A stretch of 53,733 nucleotides of DNA from contig NZ_PYPS01000047.1 of NCBI RefSeq assembly GCF_003027925.1, forward strand, positions 1 through 53,733. The letters run 5' to 3'. Position 1 is the first letter of the stretch. Each line of letters opens with the position of its first letter. Below are positions 14,924 to 24,769 of the stretch, piece by piece. The position numbers and the translations under genes were made by a program. Source of the DNA: Micromonospora sp. RP3T (lineage in GTDB: Bacteria > Actinomycetota > Actinomycetes > Mycobacteriales > Micromonosporaceae). Under the pieces are notes generated by a model, which was not told the DNA's origin, made no database searches, and saw only the letters and a program-made list of their open reading frames with translations.

Positions 14924-15551
14924 CCGCCCACTGGCTCACGATCCTGACCTCGGGAAACTCGGCTCTTCTCTACGCCCTGGCAACATGCTCGTCGATGCCT
15001 GTCAACGACGTCATGGCGGCGCAGCCGGTCGGCGACAGTTCCATTTGTCCAATCGGTCGATCACCGTCTCCTCCTACGGTCGGCCTAGCTCGGTTGGGCA
15101 TCCCGGTCGTGTCGTCCACGATGGTCCCTCAGCTGTACCCCACGCGGGGCGGAGCCGCGGGGCCGACAGCTGCGGCGCGGGATCGACTCCGACGGCGAAC
15201 AGTAGAGCTTGCCGTGTGTCAACGAGTTGGATGCCCGCCGAGGGCCGGTACCCGGGCCAGGGGCCCCACCGCCGCAGCGGCCCTGGCGAGGACGATCGAG
15301 CTGCGGCGGTGCGCCGTCGTCCGACTCTCGTCGTGCTGCGCCGCTGATTAGCGGCGTGGCGCCGGGCACTGTCGATGTCGATGCGTTCCCGCACGTCCGA
15401 GTCCGCGCAGCGTCCTGCGGACGGAAAGTCGTCGAGTGATTGCCGGCTCGGCGCAGACGGAGCCTCCTGGCGGTGTGCAGGCACGGTTCTACCGATCGCT
15501 GTTCATTCAGCCGCAGGCGTAAGACTTGCCGCAGTGCGAACGTGCTCCTGT
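14924..15551. other. Non-coding or decayed region right of att copy 2
   Basis: About 630 nt with no protein-like frame on either strand, where an integrase gene would be expected by comparison with element 1. A short hairpin CCGCTGATTAGCGG lies near 15341. It may be the residue of deleted integration functions. Confidence 0.5.
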
Positions 15552-17852
15552 TCAGCCGGTTCGCTGGTCTACGGCTGCGGCACCGTGCCGCAGCACGGCG
15601 AGTCTTCGCGCCGCGCGCCGGGTGTCCGGATGCTGAGGGCCGAGGGTCTTCTCACGCCCGTCCAGGGTCGCTTGATGCAAGGTTGCCGCCTCAGAGATCC
15701 GGCCGACGGCCTCGTAGGCGACCGCTAGGTTCGACATCGAGTGCAGCGTATCCGGGTGCTCCGGCCCGAGGATGCGGGTACGGATGGCGAGGGTCGACTC
15801 GTGCAGCGCGATCGCGTCGACGTGCTGGCCGACCGCCTGGTAGCCGCCCGCCAGGTTGTTGCACGACTGGAGAGTGTCGGGGTGGTCGTCGCCGAGGGTG
15901 CGCCGACGAGCGGTGAGGGTCCGCTCGTACAGCGTGATCGCCTCCGCGTGGCGGCCCACAGCGCGGTAGCAGCCAGCCAGGTTGTTGCAGGACTGGAGGG
16001 TGTCGGGGTGGTCCGGCCCGAGGACACGGCGCCGGACGGCCAGGGTCTCCTCGCTAAGGGCTATGGCCTCCTCGTGCCGGCCCATTTCCCGGTAGCCGAC
16101 CGCGATGTTGCTCGCGTTCTGCAGCGTGTCCGGGTGTTCGACACCCAGTATGCGCCGGCGAGCGGCCAGGGTGGCCTCACCGATGCCGAGGCACTCGGCG
16201 TAACGGCCGATGGACCAGTAGCCGCCGCCGAGGCCGTACCACGAGGTGAGGGTGTCGGGGTGCTCCGGGCCGAGGTGGCAGTCGCGGATCGCCAAGGATT
16301 GTTCGAACAGGTACACGGCAGTGCGGTAGCGGCCCTGGCCGCGGTGGTAGATGGCGCAGCGGTCGAACAAGGCGGCTGCGGTCAGCAGCAGCCCAGTGTC
16401 CTGGCGGAGCGCGTCGATGGTGGTGAGATGTTCGGCGAGCGCTTCGATGTGCGGTGTCAACCGCGACCACTGTCGCCAGCCGGGCACGGAGGTTTCCGGG
16501 TCACCGTCAGGTGTCGCAGCGATGATCGCGGTCGCGGCCGCCAGGGCGTGCTCCGGGCCGGTGTGGCTGGCGCGAGTCATGGTTTGGACGAGCCGGTGCA
16601 CGGCGATCCCGGACGCTTTCCGGCTCACCATGCTGTAGGACGCGACGAGCGCGATCGTATCCTCGACGTCCCACGGGTCGGTGTCCGGCGTGTGGAGCAG
16701 ATCCAGGGAAATTTCATCGGGTGCCAGGTACGCGACCAGGTCGAGGAGCCGGCCGGCGGAGGGATCTTCATCGGTGAGCGTCTCCACGGTGACGTGCCAG
16801 GTGCGGGCGACCGGATGGTCGTATCCGTAGAGTCGGTTGTGTGTTTCGAGGACGCGCAGTGGCCGACGGGCAAGCCGGGCCCGGTAGTCGGCGAGCGAGA
16901 CGGTCGGGCGTTCGAGCAGGTAGGCCGCAGCCTGCCGGAGCGCCAGCGGGAGATCGCCCATGTCCGAGGCCAGTCCGGTGGCGTCGGCTGGTTCAGCGGT
17001 ACGCCCGGACCAGCGCCTCAGTAGATCGACGCTGGCGGGGCGGGTCAGAGGGCCGAGCGGCAGGGATGTGAGGCGGAGTGCGACCCAGTCGACGTCCCGG
17101 CGGCTGGTCACGAGTATCCGGCCATCCTTGGCGGCAGCCGCCAGGGTTTCGATGGTCGCCAGGTCGTTGACGTTGTCGAGGACGACCAGCCAGTCGGCGT
17201 GGGAGGCGAGCCACTGGGTGGCCCAGTCCGCGGCGTCGGACACTCCGGCCGTGGCCGGCCATCCTGGGTTGAGCGCCCGGGTGAGGGCCGCCAGACCCGC
17301 GGCCAGGTTGTCGCCGGTGTCGGCGGTGATCCACCAGGTCAACGTGAAGCGGTCCCGCGCTGTGTGCGTGAACTGCAGCGCCAACTCCGTCTTGCCGACG
17401 CCGCCGAGCCCGTGCAGGACGATGCCGAGTGACGAGCCGTCACTGGCTGGCTCCGGGTGCAAGTGCGCCCTCAGGAAGGCGAGTTCCGTGTCGCGTCCGC
17501 AGAAGATCGGTACCGGTGGTCGGGGCAGGTTCGCCAGTCCGGACACGGGGTCGGTGCGGGTGGCGGGTTCGGGCAGCGCTGTGCCGTCCCGTAGGTCCCG
17601 CAAGTGCTCCCAGGTGGACAGGAAGTCGTCGGGGTCGCCCCCGCAACAGGTGACGTACGCGGTGACGGTGTCCCAGGTCGGCAACTGTGTTCCACTGGCA
17701 GCGCCGGCGAGCGCGGTCTGAGAGCGCCCGGACCGGCGGGCCATCGCCGCGTACGTCGGGTTGCCCGCCGCGGTGCGCAGGTGCCGCAGTCGGGCCGCGA
17801 ATGCGTGCAGGGGGTCGCGTTCCGGGTTGAGGGGACGCTCGGGTCGTGGCAC
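15552..17852 (-). CDS. NB-ARC/TPR STAND protein with N-terminal HTH-like domain
   Basis: 766 aa. Start is a GTG at 17852 with a strong AGGAGGTGT ribosome-binding sequence. The N-terminal 90 residues resemble an XRE-like domain (AARLRHLRTAAGNPTYAAMA). Then comes an NB-ARC NTPase with P-loop GLGGVGKT at 148-155 and Walker B WLVVLD at 221-226. The C-terminal part, from about 490, has kinesin-light-chain-type TPRs with the recurring signature LGPEHPDTL and about six units of 42 residues. STAND proteins of this kind act as nucleotide-dependent switches, either as transcription regulators or as pathogen sensors. It follows the CFA-like gene on the same strand, 112 nt away, and lies left of the secreted locus A. 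Confidence 0.88.
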   Translation of the reverse strand: MPRPERPLNPERDPLHAFAARLRHLRTAAGNPTYAAMARRSGRSQTALAGAASGTQLPTWDTVTAYVTCCGGDPDDFLSTWEHLRDLRDGTALPEPATRTDPVSGLANLPRPPVPIFCGRDTELAFLRAHLHPEPASDGSSLGIVLHGLGGVGKTELALQFTHTARDRFTLTWWITADTGDNLAAGLAALTRALNPGWPATAGVSDAADWATQWLASHADWLVVLDNVNDLATIETLAAAAKDGRILVTSRRDVDWVALRLTSLPLGPLTRPASVDLLRRWSGRTAEPADATGLASDMGDLPLALRQAAAYLLERPTVSLADYRARLARRPLRVLETHNRLYGYDHPVARTWHVTVETLTDEDPSAGRLLDLVAYLAPDEISLDLLHTPDTDPWDVEDTIALVASYSMVSRKASGIAVHRLVQTMTRASHTGPEHALAAATAIIAATPDGDPETSVPGWRQWSRLTPHIEALAEHLTTIDALRQDTGLLLTAAALFDRCAIYHRGQGRYRTAVYLFEQSLAIRDCHLGPEHPDTLTSWYGLGGGYWSIGRYAECLGIGEATLAARRRILGVEHPDTLQNASNIAVGYREMGRHEEAIALSEETLAVRRRVLGPDHPDTLQSCNNLAGCYRAVGRHAEAITLYERTLTARRRTLGDDHPDTLQSCNNLAGGYQAVGQHVDAIALHESTLAIRTRILGPEHPDTLHSMSNLAVAYEAVGRISEAATLHQATLDGREKTLGPQHPDTRRAARRLAVLRHGAAAVDQRTG

Positions 17853-17964
17853 GGCACACCTCCTGCTGTACTGGTACGGATTGCCTTGTTGAGGTGAGTG
17901 AAAACCGTCGTGAAGGCCCGATCCCTGAACGGCTTTCGTGCGTGGGTGACGATCGTCATCCGAA

Positions 17965-19119
17965 TCAGGCCGGTGCGTAGCGCAGCGACCAGCGGTAAGC
18001 CTGGAGCAGCCCTGTATCGAACCCGACGCTCGATCCCCACAGGAAGATCCGGAAACGTCGATACAGCGGCTCGCCCCAGCGAGCGACGATCTCATCCCGC
18101 TGCGCATCCAACCGTTGTGCCCAGGAGCGGCAGGTCAGGTGATAGTTGTGCCGGTCGTCCTCGAGGTTGAGCAGTTCGAAAGGCGAGCGGGCCAGCTGCC
18201 GCAGGTACGAGTGCAGCAGCAGCGGTGCCGAGTTCCCGGGGTAGATGTGCTTCTTGAAGAAGGTGGATAGGTGCTGCTTGCGACGCATTGCGAGGGCATC
18301 GAGGTAAACCCGACCGCCGGGACGCAACAGGCGGGCGTACGCGCGGAGGGTGGCCCGATAGTCGGGCAGGTGTTCGGTGACGCCCATATTCACGATCGCG
18401 TCAAACGGCCTGGCGGCGGTGTAACGCAGGAGATGTTCCCGTACCACGGTGACCGGCAGACCCTCCCGAGCGAACAGCCGGGTGAGGAATCGCTCGGACT
18501 CGGCGGCCAGCGTGACAGTTGTCACGTTCACCCTCCGCCGCGCCGCGTGCTCCGCAAACGCGCCCCACCCACCGCCGACATCCAGCACACGATCACCGGG
18601 ACCGACCTGGATAGCGTCCAGGGCGAGGTTCAGCTTCCGGGTCACGGCGTCCTCGAGCGGCTCGTCGTCATGCGCGAACACTCCCTCCGTGTAGCAGCGG
18701 TGCCGGGTGTCCAGGAAGGTCAGGAAGAACTCCGACTCCTCGTCGTAGTGCCGGGAAATCGACCGTCGGTCATGGTCGTGGCGCCCGTGCAGCAGGGCGG
18801 GGGCCCAGCGCGCGACGAAGGCGACCGGGTGCACGTCGGAGAAGAACCGCCGCATCGTCAGGGCGCTGGCCAGGTCGCCCTCAACGTCGAGGTGTCCGTG
18901 CAGGTAGGCCAGCGCGACCTGGAGTTGGTCGAGTGAGCGCAGCGCCCGGTGGCCGACGTCGTCACGGATCACCAAGCTGAACCTGGAAGGCGCGGTCGCG
19001 GTGGCCCCGAAGGTGTGAGTGACGCCGCCGCGGGTCACGATCTCAAACGGAACCGGCTCCCGGTCTCGGAAGTACCTTTCGTACCGTCGGGCGACTACAT
19101 CGATCAGCGCCTTGCTCAT
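17965..19119 (-). CDS. Cyclopropane-fatty-acyl-phospholipid synthase-like SAM methyltransferase
   Basis: 384 aa. SAM-binding motif I, VLDVGGGWGAFAEHA, begins at residue 178. The family-typical YDEESEFFLTFLD segment lies upstream and the catalytic-domain motif NMGVTEHL further down. The N-terminal 110 residues match the small domain in front of the methyltransferase fold of CFA synthases. The enzyme would methylenate or methylate unsaturated acyl chains of membrane lipids; the exact product is not predictable. It probably shares a transcript with the NB-ARC gene downstream. It is divergent from locus A across a 275-nt intergenic region. Confidence 0.85.
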   Translation of the reverse strand: MSKALIDVVARRYERYFRDREPVPFEIVTRGGVTHTFGATATAPSRFSLVIRDDVGHRALRSLDQLQVALAYLHGHLDVEGDLASALTMRRFFSDVHPVAFVARWAPALLHGRHDHDRRSISRHYDEESEFFLTFLDTRHRCYTEGVFAHDDEPLEDAVTRKLNLALDAIQVGPGDRVLDVGGGWGAFAEHAARRRVNVTTVTLAAESERFLTRLFAREGLPVTVVREHLLRYTAARPFDAIVNMGVTEHLPDYRATLRAYARLLRPGGRVYLDALAMRRKQHLSTFFKKHIYPGNSAPLLLHSYLRQLARSPFELLNLEDDRHNYHLTCRSWAQRLDAQRDEIVARWGEPLYRRFRIFLWGSSVGFDTGLLQAYRWSLRYAPA

Positions 19120-19394
19120 CTGGTCATGCTCCCACGCTCGTCCCGCCCAGCACAGCTACCGCCCAGGCGGGGACTCTCCACATCTGACGGTGACCCATCA
19201 CGGTCTGTCGATCGACGACGGAGAGAGGGGGCGGTCCGACGGATTCGCTCAGACGAGAGCGAGCGCTCGCCGTCGTGGCGGGCGGTAGATCGCCGCCCGG
19301 CCTGGACAACCGGGGCGGCGCAGAAACTGGCCATGCGAACCGGTTTCACCGGCTCGGATCCCATCATCGATCCACGTCTGGCAAGGAGTCCGCC

Positions 19395-19856
19395 ATGCGA
19401 ACACGCATCCACACACTCGTCGTCGCCACCCTGATCGCCTTCGCCGGCACCTCCGTCGCGTCTGCCGCCCCGGCCCAGGCCGCGTACTGCGACGGAGCCG
19501 GATGCTTCGGCAAGAACCCCGAGGGCAACTGCACCGGCGGCATCGTCGACGACCTGCTCAGTCGCGAGTACAAGGTGGATCAGAAGGCTAGCTTTCGAAT
19601 CACCCTGCGCTACTCGCGCGTCTGTCGCGCCGGCTGGATGCGGCTGACCGTCTACCCAGGCATCGGCAGTCAGAGCTACTCCGGGTCGGCGTGGAACCCG
19701 AACGGCCCAAGCGTCGGCTTCGCCGGCCACCTCGCTCCGAACACCTGGACGTACATGATCGACGCCACCCCCGGTCACAGCGTCTGTGGTGGCACCCACC
19801 TGAGCATCGACGGCGTCTACAAGGGCTGGTACGACCCGGGCTGCGTGACCCGATGA
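19395..19856 (+). CDS. Secreted DUF2690-type protein (locus A, first gene)
   Basis: 153 aa with an AAGGAG ribosome-binding site. A Sec signal peptide covers residues 1-29 (cleavage after PAQA). The mature part follows the DUF2690 pattern: CDGAGCFGKNPEGNC, then ITLRYSRVCRAGWMRL, then further cysteines, consistent with a small disulfide-bonded extracellular domain. Molecular function is unknown for the family. Its stop overlaps the ATG of the giant gene (ATGA), so the two products are made together. A related DUF2690 protein follows the giant gene. Confidence 0.85.
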   Translation: MRTRIHTLVVATLIAFAGTSVASAAPAQAAYCDGAGCFGKNPEGNCTGGIVDDLLSREYKVDQKASFRITLRYSRVCRAGWMRLTVYPGIGSQSYSGSAWNPNGPSVGFAGHLAPNTWTYMIDATPGHSVCGGTHLSIDGVYKGWYDPGCVTR

Positions 19857-22800
19857 GGACCCATGGGCTGTTGAGGACGACCGCCTCGCTGCTGGCGCTG
19901 GCCTTGGCCATTCCCATGGGCCACTCGCCAGTCGACGCAGCGTCCGCGCCGGCGCCCACTACGCCCGGCTCGGCGGCGGTACGGCCCGAACCGCCCCGCA
20001 TTGCTCCCGCCGATCGCGACCGTCTGCTGCCCAAGGGGTGGGCCGCCAGCAGCGATCGGATCCTGCTCACCACAGGCGACGCCGCCGGACTGCACGTACT
20101 CTCCGCCGGCATGCGCGACGGATACACCTGGCGGACGGTCGCCACGCTGGCCGAACCCGGCTTCGACGCTGACCAGTGGATCGGCAACATGTGCGTCACC
20201 GGCTCCGGTCGGCGGGCCGTCGTGACCTACGCGCCCCGCACCTTTACCAACTCCGGCGACCTGTTCGACCGCGGCGGATTCACCGCCGTGCTCGATCTGC
20301 GCACCGGCGCGGTAACTAAGCTGCCGGTCAGATCCACTCTCGCGTACTTCAGCCCGGGCTGTGGTGCCGGCGAGACCGCAGTGCTTACCTCGCTGCGGGC
20401 CTCGGCCACCGGACCTGTCCAGACCCGGCTCGCCACGGTCGACGCGGCCCGCTCGCGCGTCACCGCCCAGCACGTCCTCGACGGCGAGCTCACCTCGGCG
20501 GTGCCCGTCCGCGACGGCATCGTGGCCGCCCACGGATCAGCCCTGGTCCTACTCACCGCCACCAGGTCGGGTTCGGGCATGCGACGCGCTGGCCTGATAC
20601 GCGCCACCAACGTGCCGTTCAACCTGGCCGCCGATGGGCCGGACGCCGTCGTCTACGCCGACCGGGCCGGCAGTCGGGTCCGGCTGTCCCGCGCGGCGGC
20701 GCACCCTGGCCCGGCCGCTGCCACCCTCGCCGTCGGCCGCCTCGGTCAGCTCGGCACGGCTACCCCGGTCGGTGGTCGGGTCTTCCTCACCGGCCGGCCC
20801 GATCACGTCGGAAGGCTCCCCGTCAGCATCCGTGCGGTAGCGACCGCACGGGACGCGGTCCTGTCTTCCACCGGGCAGCTCGCTGTCACCGGCGTGGTAC
20901 GCGCCGACCAGCCAGACCCCCGGACCCCCATCGCAGACCCGGTCGGGTCCCGGCGCATCCGCATCGACGGCACCGTCGTGCCCACGGCCCGGGCCGTGCG
21001 CTTCGGCGTCACCCCCGCTGGCGAGTCCGCGACCGGCCGGACCACGAGCCCCGTCCTCGCCAGCGACGGGCGGCGGCAGGGAATCGCCAGCGCCTCGAGC
21101 ACCGACCCGGTCGAGGACGACCGGACCTGCTCGGTGCCCCGCAACGATGCCCGCACCCAGGTCTACCAGCCCACCCCGAGGCAGGTCGAGTGGGCCACCG
21201 ACCAGGCAGTCACCGGGAACCTGACGATGACCCGGCCGGCCGACTGGCGGCGATCGAATCTGCCTGCCTGGTCCCCGCAGGGGATGTTCCCGCGGCCCGC
21301 GCTGGCCGGCGGCGGCCGGGTGCCGGCGCAGTTGATGCTCGGCATCCTCACACAGGAAAGCAACCTGTGGCAGGCGTCCCCCGTGGCCCTGCCGGGAGTC
21401 ACCGCCAACCCTCTCATCGGCAACTACTACGGCCGGCGGATCTACGACGACAACGACACCGACGACTGGGACATCCACTGGGACGACGCCGACTGCGGGT
21501 ACGGGGTCGCCCAGGTCACCGACGGGATGCGCCGCAGCGGCCACGCCCGCGAGGGCGAGATCCTGCTGGACCCGGTGAAGCAGCGGGCTGTCGCGCTCGA
21601 CTACGCCACCAACATCGCCGCCGGACTCCAGATTCTCGTCGGAAAATGGAACCAGACCCGGCAGGCCGGAATGATCGTCAACAACGGCGACCCCTCCGCC
21701 CTGGAGAACTGGTTCTTCGCCCTCTGGGCATACAACACAGGGTTCTACCCCCAAGGCGCTTCAGGGCAGCCGTGGGGCGTGGGCTGGGCCAACAACCCCG
21801 CCAACCCCCGCTACCCCGCCGACCGGCTGCCCTTCCTCGAGTACGGCTACGGCGACGCGGCCCGGCCGCAGCGCTGGCCGTACCCGGAAAAGGTCCTCGG
21901 CTGGGCCGGCCACCCGATCGAGTCGGTGGTCGCCCCGGACACGCTGATCGCCGGCTACCGGCCCGCCTGGTGGACCAGCACCGCGAACCGAGAGACGGTC
22001 AAGCCGCCCGTGGACCAGTTCTGCGACGCCAGCAACGACTGCCACCCGGGCAGCGTCTTCGAACCCGGCGCCCCGGACGTCGTCGGCGAGCCCGCCGGGC
22101 CCTGCGCGCACCGCGACACCGCCGGGCGCTATGACCTGCGCTGTTGGTTCCACACCGGCACAACCTGGAAAGACTGCGCAGCCGGGGAGTGCGGATTCGA
22201 GCTGCTCCGCTTCGACGAAAGCTATCCCGAGCAGCCGGACGGCACCAGCTACTCGCCGAAGTGCGACCTGGCCGGGCTGCCGGCCGGGGCCTTGGTCATC
22301 GACGACGTTCCCGACTCCGTGCCGAGTGTTCGCCCGGGATGCGGACACCCGTGGACCAGCCAGGGCACGTTCTCCCTGGCGTTCGCCGGCGACGCCAACG
22401 GCACGTACCCCTCGAAGGTCGACTTCCATCAGGTTGGCGGCGGTTTCGGCGGACACTTCTGGTTTGGCCACACCCGCCGGTCAGACATGGCGAACAACGA
22501 GGGCAACAGGATGGCGATCACTGGTACCTGGACGCTGAACCGCCGCGTCGACGGATGGGCCCGGGTCATGGTGCATCTACCCGACCACGGCGCCCACACC
22601 CAGCAGGCCCGCTACGACATCGAGCTCGGTAATGGGACCAGGAGCCGGGTCATTCTCCAACGCACCATGCGGCATCGCTGGGTGTCGCTCGGCGCCTTCC
22701 CGTTCGCCGGGACGCCCCAGATCCGGCTCGGCAGCGCCACCAGGGACGGCGACGGCAGCGAGGACATCGCCTTCGACGCCGTCGCAATCCAGCCCTTGCC

Positions 22801-23746
22801 AGGGAAGCCACGCAACGTCGTGGTGTCACTCGGCGACTCTTACGCTTCGGGCGAGGGCGCCTCGGCGACGGGCGGCACGGACTACTACCCGGAGACCGAC
22901 AACAACGGCGACGACCCCGACATCCGTAACGCCTGCCACCGGTCCCGATTCGCCTGGTCCCGCCAGGCCGTTCTCCCCGATGACACCGGCCGGTCCGTGG
23001 GCACACGCGCCGACAGCTGGGACCCGCAGCTCGACCACCACCTACTCGCCTGCTCGGGCGCGAGGACGGTCAACCTGCTGCCCGGCCACGACGGTGGCCA
23101 GGGACAGTACGGGGAGGTCTCCCAGCTCGACCGAGGGTTCCTGGATGAGTACACCACCCTGGTCACCCTCTCGATCGGCGGCAATGACGCCAGGTTCGGC
23201 GACATTGTGAAGGAGTGTCTATACAAAGCAGGCATCTACTCCTGTCCGGACGCGAAGCTCGACGGTGACGACGAGACCGTGGCGGTGGCCACCGCGCGGC
23301 GGATTGCCGGCCCTGTCGAGGACGACGTCGTCCGTGTGCTCAAGAAGATCGCCGAGAAGGCCCCGAACGCCAGGATCGTGCTGATGGGTTATCCGCAGCT
23401 GCTGGATGACCTGGGCAGTTGCCTGGACCCGGTGATTGACCCGTACGAGGCGGCCTGGCTCGACCACGCCGGCCTGCTGTTGAACAACCACCTCGACGAG
23501 GCGGTGCAGCGCGCCCAGCCCGCCCAGCCCCGGATCTGGTTCTCCGATCCAACCGACGAGTTTGCCGGCAAGGCACTCTGCGGCGACCCGGAGAGCATCC
23601 ACCGGGTTGTCATGGACAAGACCCCGGGCGACGAATCCGGCCTTCTCGCGCCCTCCGCCCAGTCCTTTCATCCCACTACCTCCGGCGCCGCGCTCTACGC
23701 CACCGCGCTCACCACCACCCTGGCGTCCCTGCCTCCGCTGCCCTGA
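19853..23746 (+). CDS. Giant secreted transglycosylase-like/SGNH hydrolase protein (locus A)
   Basis: 1297 aa. Signal peptide 1-29. Residues about 55-420 form a beta-rich region, possibly propeller-like. From 425 (CSVPRND) to about 700 lies a lysozyme/lytic-transglycosylase-like domain with candidate catalytic E502 in TQESNLWQ, NPLIGNYYG (519-527) and GYGVAQVTDGMR (549-560). Residues about 720-985 form a cysteine-containing region ending in a golvesin-C-terminal-like beta domain. The C-terminus is an SGNH/GDSL hydrolase: GDSYASGEG at 994 (S996), GGND at 1109-1112 and FHP with H1273. It may cleave or de-acylate cell-wall or polysaccharide substrates outside the cell. It is translationally coupled to the preceding DUF2690 gene and paralogous to the gene at 42440. 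The earlier in-frame region from 19691 lies inside the DUF2690 gene and was rejected as coding. Confidence 0.87.
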   Translation: MRTHGLLRTTASLLALALAIPMGHSPVDAASAPAPTTPGSAAVRPEPPRIAPADRDRLLPKGWAASSDRILLTTGDAAGLHVLSAGMRDGYTWRTVATLAEPGFDADQWIGNMCVTGSGRRAVVTYAPRTFTNSGDLFDRGGFTAVLDLRTGAVTKLPVRSTLAYFSPGCGAGETAVLTSLRASATGPVQTRLATVDAARSRVTAQHVLDGELTSAVPVRDGIVAAHGSALVLLTATRSGSGMRRAGLIRATNVPFNLAADGPDAVVYADRAGSRVRLSRAAAHPGPAAATLAVGRLGQLGTATPVGGRVFLTGRPDHVGRLPVSIRAVATARDAVLSSTGQLAVTGVVRADQPDPRTPIADPVGSRRIRIDGTVVPTARAVRFGVTPAGESATGRTTSPVLASDGRRQGIASASSTDPVEDDRTCSVPRNDARTQVYQPTPRQVEWATDQAVTGNLTMTRPADWRRSNLPAWSPQGMFPRPALAGGGRVPAQLMLGILTQESNLWQASPVALPGVTANPLIGNYYGRRIYDDNDTDDWDIHWDDADCGYGVAQVTDGMRRSGHAREGEILLDPVKQRAVALDYATNIAAGLQILVGKWNQTRQAGMIVNNGDPSALENWFFALWAYNTGFYPQGASGQPWGVGWANNPANPRYPADRLPFLEYGYGDAARPQRWPYPEKVLGWAGHPIESVVAPDTLIAGYRPAWWTSTANRETVKPPVDQFCDASNDCHPGSVFEPGAPDVVGEPAGPCAHRDTAGRYDLRCWFHTGTTWKDCAAGECGFELLRFDESYPEQPDGTSYSPKCDLAGLPAGALVIDDVPDSVPSVRPGCGHPWTSQGTFSLAFAGDANGTYPSKVDFHQVGGGFGGHFWFGHTRRSDMANNEGNRMAITGTWTLNRRVDGWARVMVHLPDHGAHTQQARYDIELGNGTRSRVILQRTMRHRWVSLGAFPFAGTPQIRLGSATRDGDGSEDIAFDAVAIQPLPGKPRNVVVSLGDSYASGEGASATGGTDYYPETDNNGDDPDIRNACHRSRFAWSRQAVLPDDTGRSVGTRADSWDPQLDHHLLACSGARTVNLLPGHDGGQGQYGEVSQLDRGFLDEYTTLVTLSIGGNDARFGDIVKECLYKAGIYSCPDAKLDGDDETVAVATARRIAGPVEDDVVRVLKKIAEKAPNARIVLMGYPQLLDDLGSCLDPVIDPYEAAWLDHAGLLLNNHLDEAVQRAQPAQPRIWFSDPTDEFAGKALCGDPESIHRVVMDKTPGDESGLLAPSAQSFHPTTSGAALYATALTTTLASLPPLP

Positions 23747-23768
23747 CCCGCCAACCGAAAGGACCGCC

Positions 23769-24203
23769 ATGACCCGCGTGATCCGTTGCGCCCTCGTCCT
23801 CCTGCTCATCGTCGCTGGCGGCGTCGCCGGCACTGCCAGCCCTTCCTGGGCCCGGTGCTACAGCTCCACCTGCACCGGTCAGGACCCGGTCGTGCAGGGC
23901 TGCGGCGCCGATGCCAGCACCATCGACACGATCTGGGTCGGCTACCAGGTCAACCTGCGCTACTCCGACGCCTGCCACGCGGCCTGGGCGCAGGCCAAGG
24001 GGACGGCCAGCAGCCGCTACGCCGCCTCCATCGAGGGATACGCCAGCCGCACAAGCACCACGCCGCTGGTGATCCACCACACCGGAACTCCTTCACCGGA
24101 GGGCTCGTACAGCCTCATGATCGGGTACACCTACTGGGTGCAGGCTTGCCAGATCTACCTGGCATCCGGCTGGAGCACGCAGGGCTGCACCGGCCGGCAC
24201 TGA
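23769..24203 (+). CDS. Secreted DUF2690-type protein (locus A, third gene)
   Basis: 144 aa, with AAAGGA before the ATG and 22 nt after the giant gene. Signal peptide about 1-28 (PSWA then RCYSS). The mature part shows the full DUF2690 signature: CYSSTCTGQDPVVQGCGAD, then LRYSDACHAAWAQ. It is closer to the family norm than the first gene of the locus. It is likely secreted and disulfide-bonded; possible roles are wall binding or acting as a partner of the giant enzyme, but nothing direct is known. Confidence 0.87.
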   Translation: MTRVIRCALVLLLIVAGGVAGTASPSWARCYSSTCTGQDPVVQGCGADASTIDTIWVGYQVNLRYSDACHAAWAQAKGTASSRYAASIEGYASRTSTTPLVIHHTGTPSPEGSYSLMIGYTYWVQACQIYLASGWSTQGCTGRH

Positions 24204-24769
24204 TCCCCGAACCCACAGCAGCCCGAGGAAGCCGGTGGCGTGGCAACATCCGCCGCGTCACCGGCGCCGCTGTCCCAGGGCGGTGGGCCCCGACCGCCTG
24301 AAGCAACGAACCAGCAAACAACCCGGAGATGCCCGGCACCGTCGCCACGCCAAGATCGTGGAGGTGCCCGGGGGAGAGTGGACCGGGCCGCGAACAGGCC
24401 GATCGGGCAGGGTGAGCAGCCCTCACCCACAGCTATTGACATTCGCTCACGTTGTGTAACAGTAGGCCCCGCGAAGGGAGTCTCGTTGCCATCCTTCGAA
24501 CTGTCGGATCTCACGCTGGATCTCTCGTGGAAGGCGGCCAGCTCGGGCTCCGTTGACGGCAATCATCCGGGCCGACGGTGACCCACGGGCCATCCGGCTC
24601 GCCGAACGTCTGAACAACGGGCAGCTGGTGCGGAATGACACCAGAAACTACTGGGAGTTGCACATGCCGTTCGATGGCTGGCCGCGGTCGGGCAGCGGAT
24701 CGGGTCGTCTCAGGTGCGTGGGCGTGCTCCCGGGCATGACGGAAGTCCAGTCGATCTGCGGGAGGCCCG
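24204..24769. other. Intergenic region between locus A and the aldehyde dehydrogenase
   Basis: About 565 nt. A short frame from about 24553 to 24680 (reading IIRADGDPRAIRLAERLNNG) looks coding but has no convincing start, ribosome-binding site or family. It may be a gene remnant. No clear terminator was seen after locus A. Confidence 0.45.

Noticed and set aside
14836..15351. Integrase remnant right of att copy 2
   Set aside because: None of the frames contains the R-H-R-Y pattern or neighbouring conserved blocks; no evidence beyond position.
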